From contig CM060732.1 in NCBI GenBank assembly GCA_030704615.1, forward strand, positions 13,206,001 to 13,270,000: a stretch of DNA of 64,000 nucleotides. Direction: 5' to 3'. How positions within the stretch are numbered: the first letter of the stretch is position 1; each line of letters starts with the position of its first letter. Below are positions 1 to 11,687 of this stretch, piece by piece. This stretch comes from Takakia lepidozioides. Its lineage: Eukaryota > Streptophyta > Takakiopsida > Takakiales > Takakiaceae. Made by a program: the position numbers and the translations under genes. Below the pieces are notes generated by a model. It ran no database searches and was not told where the DNA came from. It was given only the letters and a program-made list of their open reading frames with translations.

Positions 1-320
1 GTTGAAATATGTGACACCTTCCGCCAGCAATCAAACTTGTTGCACACCCACTTGTCCATCTCTTTAGATTTTCTTTCCCCGCCCTTAGCGACTAGTTGCA
101 CCTCACGTGCATCAAGCTCTCTGAAGCCTCGCCCAAGAATTTCAATATCTTCTCCACTAAGACCCCCGGACGGATTCTCCTCGCCGCTGCGCTCTCTCTC
201 ATGAACATCAAGAAATGACTCTGCAGGCCGTAATACATCTTGCACAAACTCATCGTAACTCTCTAAGAATGGAGTCGAAATTCGGGTAATCGTCATCTCA
301 ATTAGAAAGACCTGACACAT
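1..320 (-). CDS. Unknown protein, partial at window edge
   Basis: An open frame on the minus strand starts at the ATG at 320-318 and runs off the left edge of the window, giving just over 100 residues. It is acidic and polar, with the segment HERERSGEENPSGGLSGED and a basic stretch KGGERKSKEMDKW near the edge. I do not recognise a family. It overlaps the end of the frame at 298-651 in another phase, so the two may be one gene joined by a splice or broken by a frameshift. A TATA box at 739-747 points in the right direction for both. It could be a transposon-encoded protein; the sequence does not decide. Confidence 0.35.
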   Translation of the reverse strand, partial: MCQVFLIEMTITRISTPFLESYDEFVQDVLRPAESFLDVHERERSGEENPSGGLSGEDIEILGRGFRELDAREVQLVAKGGERKSKEMDKWVCNKFDCWRKVSHIS

Positions 321-651
321 GAATATCAGAAGACTGTAGATCCCTTTCAACAACGTCAACATTCGGCGCAATAGCTTCTGTGACAATGGTAACTGGCTCA
401 AGGTCACGGTGGACTTTAGGCGCAATTAGTTCCAAGACAGATGAATCAATGACTCCTGCTGCGTGATTGACACATTGCACCACCACTGCATTCAATGCGC
501 ATTGTACACTCCATTCAATTGGAACTAGTTGCGGAGTGCAATTTGTAATCTCACGAAAAGCTTCTCGATCTGACATGATAGAAACAACAACACAAAGGTA
601 GATGTAATGATAGACACGGTGACAACGGTGGCCACGGCGGCCGTCGACCAT
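298..651 (-). CDS. Unknown small ORF downstream of a TATA box
   Basis: An ATG at 651-649 opens a 117-codon frame ending at 298. The N-terminal part is rich in His, Arg and Tyr, followed by a hydrophobic run (YIYLCVVVSIM), then a neutral-acidic C-terminal half. No domain is recognised. A second in-frame ATG at the segment MSDREAFREI could be the true start. It lies about 90 bp downstream of a good TATA box and overlaps the unknown frame at 1-320 by a few codons. The link to that frame is an inference. Confidence 0.25.
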   Translation of the reverse strand: MVDGRRGHRCHRVYHYIYLCVVVSIMSDREAFREITNCTPQLVPIEWSVQCALNAVVVQCVNHAAGVIDSSVLELIAPKVHRDLEPVTIVTEAIAPNVDVVERDLQSSDIHVSGLSN

Positions 652-738
652 GTACGTTGGAACGAGAACAGACAAGCACTACAGACAGAGTACATGAGCA
701 AAATGAAGGGGTAAAAAGGGTGGGGCCTAGGGAGAGCC

Positions 739-747
739 CTATTTATA
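739..747 (-). promoter_or_regulatory. TATA box for the leftward unknown gene
   Basis: The minus strand reads TATAAATAG here, a canonical plant TATA box, about 90 bp upstream of the ATG at 651. It lies just inside the foldback repeat at 775-902, so the promoter may have come with that repeat. Confidence 0.45.
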
Positions 748-774
748 GGTAGAATCGGTCCTCAAATTCCATTG

Positions 775-902
775 TACTAGTGAAGGCGCCCCCTAGGGCG
801 CGTTCTGCACCCTAGTGCGCCATTATGGCTCGGCCCTACCGGGCCTCGCCACAAAGGCTTACTAGGGTGCAAAACACGCCCTAGGGGGCGCCTTCACTAG
901 TA
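775..902. repeat. 42-bp inverted repeat (foldback)
   Basis: Arms 775-816 and 861-902 are reverse complements over 42 bp with two mismatches, separated by a 44-bp spacer. The outer ends read TACTAGTGAAGGCG. Near-perfect arms with a short spacer suggest a MITE-like foldback element or a hairpin transcript source. No clear target duplication was found. Confidence 0.7.
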
Positions 903-1009
903 CATAGGATTCGAGTTGAATGCGCACATGTGGGCCCGTGGTCAAATCCCACCCTTTCCAGTCTGATGCTCCTTGCCCCTCCTAGGGCCTAGCCCCTTCC
1001 TCCCGCTGC

Positions 1010-1250
1010 GTCGCTCCTTTGTTCCCCGCTCCCCTATCTGGTGAGTTTACGCTCCTTTGTTATTGCTCCCCGCTCCCTTGTGTTACTGCTTTCTTGTTAT
1101 GGCTCCCCCACTCCCATGTTATCGGACTTCTACTCCTATTCCCTCTTTCCGGGGGAGTGAGTTTATGCTCCCTTGTATTATTGCTCCCCCACAACCCTGT
1201 TCTCGGACTTCTATTCCTTCTTTCAGGGAGACAATAGCAGGCGAGCGGGA
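1010..1250. repeat. Pyrimidine-rich GCTCCC repeat patch
   Basis: The plus strand repeats variants of TTATTGCTCCCC and GCTCCC at short irregular spacing. The translations in this patch are low-complexity by-products of the repeat. The same GCTCCCC word dominates the MULE at 17418-32556, so this may be a fragment of a related element. That link is inference. Confidence 0.45.
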
Positions 1251-1536
1251 ATAATAACAAGACAACAATGTAACAAGGCGTGACATACACGTAGGGCCTG
1301 CCATTTACATACGTAAGACATAAATTTGGAATTTATATATTACCTCTGACTGGTTAACATTTTCTTAAAAGGGTTGGATGAAGGATAAATTGATTTTTTT
1401 TTAAATTATTGGTAAGAGAATGAGTATAATTGTTTTAATTCAAAAATCTAGCAACAATGCCATAGCTATAATGCAGCATCGGATTAATCTTTTGTTGGAT
1501 GAATAAAACGATTAACATGGTTAGGAAGTTTGAAAG

Positions 1537-1754
1537 CAATCTATAGCTGGTTGCGTATGGAGATCCAACTTTTTCTTTAAATGACACATTGTATTTTGTC
1601 GCAGAAGCACAAAAGATTGTTTGTAATTCAAAAGAAAAGCCATTGAATCAAAGAGACAATCTCCGGCAACATAAGTATAGTCATGTTGTCGAACCAACCC
1701 TTCTTTTGACAACTCTGTATTAATGTCCCCGCACTTGAAATTGGTTTTATACAT
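1537..1754 (-). pseudogene. OTU-like protein fragment, copy 1
   Basis: The minus strand encodes a short frame with the motif YVAGDCLFDSMAFLLNY followed by LLRQNTMCHL. The pattern G-D-C-L-F-D-S resembles the catalytic cysteine block of OTU-like cysteine proteases, which are found in cellular proteins and in some transposons. The rest of the domain, including the His partner, is not visible, and the frame ends soon on both sides. About 194 bp of it (1537-1730) recurs at 2066-2259. It is probably the remnant of a mobile element gene; the family assignment rests on this motif only. Confidence 0.35.
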
Positions 1755-2065
1755 GAGACTGTCTTGTTGTGAAAGTCGAGATTATGGGCTCGAAATAACC
1801 CCCATGATTCGATCTGTCTTCAAAGACCATTTGGAATGGAGGACGTTTGAACTGTTCATCACATTTAATCATGATTCTTGCACTCGTTCAAGACCAAACA
1901 AATATCGAACAAGAAAGATAATCGGACAACAAAAAATAAGCTGTGAAATCTCCCCACAATCCTCCATTGGTCGCACTTTTAGACATTTTTTCAATGTATC
2001 ATTCTAGTCTGCTGACTTATCCATTATGCAGAGACAGAAAAAATTATGAAGAAAGTTGTCTTCGA

Positions 2066-2259
2066 CAATCTATAGCCGGTTGCAGATGGAGATCCAACGC
2101 TTTTTAAAAATGACACATTGCATTTTGTCGCAGAAGCATAGAAGATTGGTTGTAGTTCAAAAGAAAAGCCATTGAATCAAAAAGACAATCTCTGGCAACA
2201 TACGGATAGTCTTGCTGTCGAACCAACCCTTTTTTGACAACTCTGTATCAAATGTCCCA
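2066..2259 (-). pseudogene. OTU-like fragment, copy 2 (direct duplicate)
   Basis: This is a second copy of the 194-bp segment at 1537-1730 in the same orientation, with scattered substitutions and small compensating indels. The minus strand again reads YVARDCLFDSMAFLLNY, but the Gly before Asp is now Arg and a stop follows at MCHF. The two copies lie about 530 bp apart. Decay in this copy supports a pseudogene pair. Confidence 0.45.
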
Positions 2260-2264
2260 CTCCC

Positions 2265-5200
2265 CAGTGTTTGCCATATTTAAATGTGACAAACAAGAAT
2301 GATGGAATATCAACGTGTATCTGTACGGATTTCAAATGTTTATTGCTTCTTTTCACAACATAGCACTCAATTCCAACACCAATATATATAACACTCATAC
2401 TTTTGCACCGACATTGACACTTAGGCCGACACCAAAATGTCCAAAACCATGACCAGATGTTACTTGAAATCTAGCTCAACTTCTTAGTCATGCTCATCTA
2501 TGAGATTTTTTTTTTTTTTTTTTTTTCATATATATGTATATATTTTTTAGAGAAGAGGGGGAGTGTAGCCCTGATAATTTTTACTAATAGGTAAGGAAAA
2601 AATAACCTTACAAAGAGCCATAAGGCCGATGAAAGAGGTTCTACTCGACGCTCGTAACCCATGCTCAATAGAGCAAGAAAAAGAGGAGGGAGCATCTGGA
2701 GACAGACCTCCAGATCTCCTAACAGGGAATAACCTTACACCTAAATGCGATCCATATAATATTTAATTTGTACAATCAGTGCATTCAAGTCTATGCATGA
2801 TCAAATATTAGACTTGAAATTAATATTTGGTACAATATATGTACATTATAGTAGTACTGAACACGTTTAAACAACTTTATGTACTAGATCGCCCATATAT
2901 CAAGTAGATATAGGACATAAACATATCTAGTATATAAAGTCGATATCAGATGTGCGTGTAAGACCTACAATCTCAAAATAGATCATATTGTAGTATGTAC
3001 CACCCTTGAACTATATGCAGTTTTTATTCAGGTCCGGGAAGTTCCAATGCATGGTACCTTGGTGCCTTCCACCTGGCATTCTCTCTCTCTCTCCCTCCAT
3101 GCCATTTAAACAATATGAGAACATATACTGACTAATTGAAGAAACTAGCAAATAATAGCAGGAAGTGTTTGTAGATGAAGGGAATGTGCGTACCCAATGC
3201 AGTTTCGCAGATATGTGAGTGTCGAGAAATAATTTGCCAACATATGCTTGAATCTCCACTGTGTAATGTGTGGCTATTTTTGCTAACTAACACCTCCACA
3301 TGTTACTTCCAATCATTAGAAAAAACCAGAATGTAAACTCTTTTTATGTGCCCCTCTCTGGCAGTGTCGCACCTATAGTGGATTGGCACTCAACCAAATT
3401 GCAACATCACAAGATTCCCTGCAACCTAGTTGTGCACAAGTGCTATGGCTGTTTCAAGCAGACTGGTGGGTACAAAGTTGTGCAAGGTCAATGGTCAGGA
3501 ATTAAATATTCATCTTTAGTATACATGTATGTATACACACATTAACGCCGAGTAGGCAAATATCGACTAGATCTGAACTTAGACAGGTGGGAAGGTTAAA
3601 TGAGGGTTGAATATGTTGGCCAGGTAAGATTGAGACGTAGAACTAATGCTGGTTGGCAGAACACCACAAATGAAGTCGACGTCAGCACGGTCTTTGTAGC
3701 CTTGAAGGTCACTGCTATTCCTAGTCAGAACTACCTACATGTGTAGGATGAACTTGTACGGTTGAGCACTTGTTCTAGACGTTTCAGACAACTAAAGATC
3801 TGCATTCATGTAATTTAAAAACTTTTGTACGTAGCCTTGAAGGTTGAGATGTACTGCTATAATATCCAGACATACCTACATTTGTAACTGAATAACTCCC
3901 TTACGATGGAAAAAACACTTATTATTGTACACGAGCTTCTCCTAGTATATAGATCTACCTAGGATAGAAAATACGACATCTCATCATATATATAATGCAA
4001 CTCATGTGTTTTCATCTTCTCTAGCACTTGCATGAATGTAGATAGTTTAAATAAGCAGACCTCAAGGTTGTGGCAGAGGGTCTTTCCTCTGTTCTACGCA
4101 ATTACTATAAAAATTGTCCAGCCAGTGTGAATTCCCCTCTCACCTTATTCCATCCACAATCGCTTGCCAATGTGTGGGTTCCTTAATGACATCATCCTTT
4201 CCGATGGTAATCGCTCAGCCCTCTTTCCCTTTGAAGCTACTAACTCAACCTTCATCACAACTTGTTGGTTGTTGTCAGTACCCACCAGTGTCCTCTATCT
4301 CCGTCTCTGTTTGACAGCTCTCTTGGCTGTCTCGGCGCCTCTGAGAGAATCAGAATATTTCTTCACCGATAACACTTTCCTCTTCTGCAACATAGGCATA
4401 TGTGGGTGCGTAAGAAAAGTTTGTGGTTAAAACTTATAATCTGCAGGTACCGCCAGACCTCAGGCTTTTGACCAGGTGTTGCTCTATCAGTAATTGTTAC
4501 GGACGCAGGCAGAAACATTGAAAGTCTAGTGGGTTACGACTGGAGTTCACCCTGGCCTTCTGGAAAAATATTTTATTTTGTAGTCTTTGGTCAAATGCCG
4601 TCAATGAGCTTCATACAAACTCAAAACATACTTGTTCCTCATCTCAATGAACAATTCCATGGAGCTCTTGGTGCAGTCAAGGTAACAAACTTTATGGTTT
4701 CCATGTTCAATGAAAACTAAGGAAGCTCTCCATTATCCATGGTTCAAACAAGCTTAATTTGGCTTTGAAGGACAGTGCGAACCAATGAAAGGGGTTGGTG
4801 AGTTCATTGCTAGCTAGTTAGGCTAGGTCTCCGGTTGTTATGCCAAAATCCCTATTGCCCCATCAAAGTATGTGCATGTCCTGGCCTAAGGTAAAGAAGA
4901 CCTTGGTCACCCTCACATGGAATTGTAAAATATGAAAGTATGGCTAAAACCCTAATGGCTCTCCATAAACCTTGGCTAGACCCTCTCTCGTAAAGTGGAG
5001 AGTGAGCGGAAATAAGGGAGGGGTACATATGTGGGAACAAGGGAGCGGCGGTTGAAAATATGGGAGCTGAGATCCGCTTCAAGGACTTAGAATTCTTTTG
5101 GAGAGACCAAACTTTTATATTAACTTCTTCAATCACTAAACATACCAATTGAACTAGGTATACCTTGGCTTGGACCCAACGGCCTTGTAGAAGCAATCCT

Positions 5201-5950
5201 TTCTTGCAAATTTAAAATTTTATTCTATAATACAGGCATAAGAGGCTGAGGGGGGTGGGGATTTGACAGGGGCCCTCGCTCCCATTCAAACTCCCATGCT
5301 ATGTCCAGTGTCTTCCAAAACAAATAAAAATAAAACCAATAGTTCTTCTATTGAAATTCATCTCCAATCTATCCTCCGATCAAGAATCACATAGTATATT
5401 GGCTTGCTAAGGATTGCCTTACAATGGCTTTTAATACATGTAAAAATGATGTGAAGTAGCATGTTTTGATAGAGATCATTGAAGAGAATGTAGCACAACA
5501 TGTTTCTTCACAAAGACTGCTAAACTGAAAATTTCATTTTACTCCAGAGGGCACTGGGCCCACTCAAGACTGAGGTGACAAAGGTCAGTGGATTCGAGGA
5601 TTCCATATCCTATTAGAGTAGCAGCGTCAGCAAAGATCCAAGCTTGTTGAGCTGGCCACGCCCACTAATTCAAAACTAATCCATTCGATTCCTGCCGCCA
5701 CGGTTGTGATCTCTCCTGTTGTCGAAAGCAGAATGTACATTGTTTCCAGTTTATTGAGCTCGTAGATGTCATGAGATGTTACAGCTGTGAAAGCATCAGT
5801 GATGATCAGCATATATAGTTCTAGACTCAATGTCTGGAACAGGTTCGAGTGCAACAAACACTGGTAGACAGTCGGTTTGGCAGTTGTCTTTCCATAAGGC
5901 AACAGATGTGAAAGTTCCCCGAAATGTTGAACCCATATTGTGTACATGTG
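2265..5950. other. Intergenic, no recognisable gene
   Basis: AT-rich sequence with short unrelated ORFs, a 21-bp T run at 2506-2526 and a short CT microsatellite near 3080. I see no conserved coding segment, tRNA or TE domain here. Confidence 0.6.
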
Positions 5951-5954
5951 TGAC

Positions 5955-8076
<2,122 letters not shown>

Positions 8077-8522
8077 AGCTTCTCTCGTTCGTGGCAAGCA
8101 GGACAATTGACTGACTGCACAGTGGATACCGTTGGACACCGTTCTACTTTTGAGTGAGGTTCCCCTTCAATTCCAGGAGGATTATGAAGGAAGGACGAGC
8201 TCAGCAGACAACGTCGAATCAGACCATAAATTTTGGCACACGCTGTATGTCACCATGCAGGATAAGCGGGTTGAAAGGGATGTCGTCAGAACTACTGTGA
8301 ACTTCTTTCTCTCTACTACACAAGGACCCACTCAAGCTTTCAGCTCACTGTGTAAGTACTACAGTTCATTTTTTGAGTCCTTGTCGATAAGAATGCACGC
8401 CAGAGGAACAAGACTCCGTCCCTACCACTCCGACGCCTCCTAGATAGTAGAATCCCCCAGACAGTGCCCACACTCTGCAGCGCTGCTCCTCAACTGTCAA
8501 CTGCCAAGCCAAAAGAAATACC

Positions 8523-8535
8523 CAATATATAAATT
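8523..8535 (-). promoter_or_regulatory. Possible TATA box of the peroxidase gene
   Basis: The minus strand reads TTTATATATTGG about 450 bp upstream of the peroxidase ATG. That would imply a long 5' UTR, so this is a weak candidate. Confidence 0.25.
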
Positions 8536-8639
8536 GAAGTCTCCCTCTTTAAGCTTTTCCTTCTAGCTTCTGCCCAATCTCTTAACTGGTCTCCTGGATT
8601 GGAAGCTCTCTGCTACGATATAAGACCAGCGAGAAGACG

Positions 8640-10532
8640 ATGTAGCGGCCTCATCGTTCACGAGTCGTTCTTTGCGCTGACGAGACGTTCCACGTCCGTC
8701 CATCTGCAGGCATATAATAGCATATATCGTCAAATATAGTAATAAGTAGTCCTAACCGTAGTACCTACGCGGATCTATCTATTTCTGCAATAAATTGTTC
8801 CATTGGTACGTTGACATACCCCTCGCATGACGCCTAAAGACGTTGCCAATAAAAGCCATGCAACTGCTGGGCAGGTTTGAATGCCAGAGCGGTTGAGCAT
8901 TTGAAAGTTTCAATCAAACTGAAATTGGGATCTGAGAGACGTTGAGAACTCCATGGTGGGTCCTGCTGCCAAGCTGTCACTCTACTGAACTTGCAAATCC
9001 ATGTGCCTCCCTAATCCTCCAGGAAATTCGCAGTGCAACTTCTATCATACAGTCGTCATTGATATATCGTGTTCAAACCGTCATTCCGAGTGGGATTTGC
9101 AGTACAGTTTCCTCATAACTTAGTACAAGTTACAAGAAACCCTGATCATGAGGACTTTGAAAGTGCAACCCAGACTCTATACCCGAAGCACTGTGCAGTT
9201 GTATTGAAGATGTGTGTAGTTACACTGCCACAACATTCAAGTGAAGCTGTGGAATGGGGAAATTATGAGGGAGATGAGGCCGTTGCCACACCCCCACGAC
9301 CACGTTTAATTGCACTCACTGAGTTTAGGCTTGTTCCGACAAGTTGTCACAGAGTTGTTTGATGGAGAGGATTTGGCACAGACTTAACTGACTATAACGC
9401 CGCTCGCATCCATTTCCTGGTTGCGTGCGACGTGGTTGAAGCCAACTGTCTTCATCTTCTGACTGCAATTCTGATCAACCGAGTTTTGGTGTTTGTTGAT
9501 GGCGTCCATATTTGGGCCTCAAAACTGGGCCGCAAGTGCCGGCCAGTGAGTGAACTACCTACATTCTAAATTAATTGACCCACCCATGATTTTGAGACTA
9601 TTTTTTGCAGGTTACAGACTTGGCATGATTAATTAATACTTATCCAAATGTGTCTAATATTGCAAACATTGGCATTGGATCATGAAACATGCAAACATGA
9701 AACATGAAACATTGGCATGCGATCATCGTATTCGGATGACATGGTGGATTCATTGGCTCCTAGAGACCAGGCATGGATTGTTTTATCCTTAGGGATTATT
9801 ATCAGTGCTGACAATTTCGATTTTATGTTTTAAATATTTATTATTTTTAAAATCAGGACTGCGAGCACTAGCATTTCGGTGGAGCCAACCCCTTATGCTT
9901 AGTTTTGGGGTTTGGCTTATGACTTGTAATGTGGGTGGGGGAGGAAACAGAAAAGACCAAACAAATCTTATGTAGGAATGGCAATTAAATGATCTTCTTT
10001 ATTGTAGACATGTTCTGGTTTTAGTTCTTATGTGTTAGCATGTGTGTGCCCAGAAACTCAGCATTCCATGGATTCCAGAATTGCCGTTGATGAGAAACAA
10101 AGTTGTAACATTCCACATGAAAGCCCCAGCCCCAAAAACTGTTGGGCATCGTTGCAACTCTGACTCCAGCAGCACCAGAAAGTGTTTCGCTCAGATGAAG
10201 GAGGTATTTTGGTTGGGACGGTAGGTAGATCATGGACTGACAGACTCAAAATTTGTTTCTAAGCAACCTCAAATTAGCAGAATGAAATCTTTTGAAGCTC
10301 AGTAGTTTTTCTTCAAAACAGTGTGGCTATCTTTTCAAAGGGCATGGTAAGGAGTCTACCTACCCACCTTGAAAGAGCTTGCAATGGAATAGATAGCCAC
10401 ATCAACTCTCATTAATAGCCAAATCTTACTGTCCCTATTGTTGACTAGCCACATCCCCTTCTGTGTGATTACATGCCTAGTTACTAGAAGAGTTGTTACT
10501 AAAGTAGGAACCTTACAAATAGATATGAAGGG
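8640..10532. other. Intergenic, no recognisable gene
   Basis: Only short unconserved ORFs and AT-rich stretches are seen. Nothing supports a gene or a known TE. Confidence 0.6.
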
Positions 10533-10602
10533 GATGTACTAAGTACTAGTTGATAGATGTACTAAGTACTAGTTGATAGAAGTACTAAGTACTAAGTTGA
10601 TA
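10533..10602. repeat. 23-bp tandem repeat, three copies
   Basis: The unit GATGTACTAAGTACTAGTTG plus ATA starts at 10533, 10556 and 10579. The third copy differs by an A/T change and one insertion. Confidence 0.8.
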
Positions 10603-11687
10603 GAAACACTCTCAAATTGATTAGATTTTCATTTTCTATATTTTAAAGAGAAACACCCGGGAGGGAGCGACCGGCGTAGCCAGTCCAATCAAATCTACAC
10701 CCGCCATATGAGCATCTTCTTGTAAATTGACGTCGCCACATGGGCTACCTGGCCTTATTGAAAAGAAAAAAGAAAAAAAGAAAAAAAGAAAATACTGCAC
10801 AGTGAGTTTGATGGTAGACAACAGCAGCACAATTCATGCCAGTTTCGTGGCCTGCTTATGCTGTGCAATTGCACAACTGGGCCTTGTTGGTATTTTCAGT
10901 TCAGCCACGCACAAATTTGCAGGATAAACAGGGAAGGACTTACTGTGGTGTTGAGCCAGGGACAAGAGCAAAGTTCCAAACAGCCACACAACAGGGAGAG
11001 CTGCTAATGCTGAACTCTGTAACTGGAGTGAAGCGTACAGAACCAGCTTGGGCAACCAAACCAACAGTCTTAATTCAGTGACATGATTCATTTACAAACT
11101 GAACCATTAAACTACGACACTTGAGTCATATCCATAAGGAACGGCAGTGCAGAATTGACATTGCAGATCCTAGCACTGGGAAACGATAGGTTGAGCTTTA
11201 TACTACATGTAAACAAAAGCAGTGATGAAACAGGGCCAGACCAACCAGTGACAAATACCCAAACCTGCTCAGTCTCCAGTAATAGCACTTGTGCAATCAA
11301 TGTAGTCAGAAATGGTTGGATTTTCAGTTAGGGTGGAGAAGTTTGAGGAACCTATCTGCAAAAGGGTAACTAAAACTTTCAAAATAATTGTAAACTCTCA
11401 TTGACAGACACATGCATGTAATATGTACAATTAAGTGTCACATTTGAGGACTCCTTTTCTTCTTTCTCCATCCCCCCATCCTAATTGAACTCGTTTTTGA
11501 AGGACACTTGAGTGTGTGAGCAGCAAAGGCTCACCTAAGCTCATCGAATGCTTGCTAGCTAACCAGGGAGTTAACAATGATAACTATGAGGCGACAATTT
11601 CATCAACATCTCAAAATTGAGTAAATACCTACCACGAAGGCACAATTGCATCACCATGTAGGCACTACACCAGCTTTGCAGAGGAAA
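10603..11687. other. 3' flank of UTP6, no gene seen
   Basis: A purine tract (repeats of GAAAAAAA, about 10757-10795) and otherwise unique sequence. No conserved coding segment was found. Confidence 0.5.

Noticed and set aside
10834-11300. Small minus-strand ORFs as UTP6 C-terminal exons
   Set aside because: They lie beyond the true last exon (11783-11688, VYWRAKKTL...), which ends in a stop, and lack similarity to UTP6.
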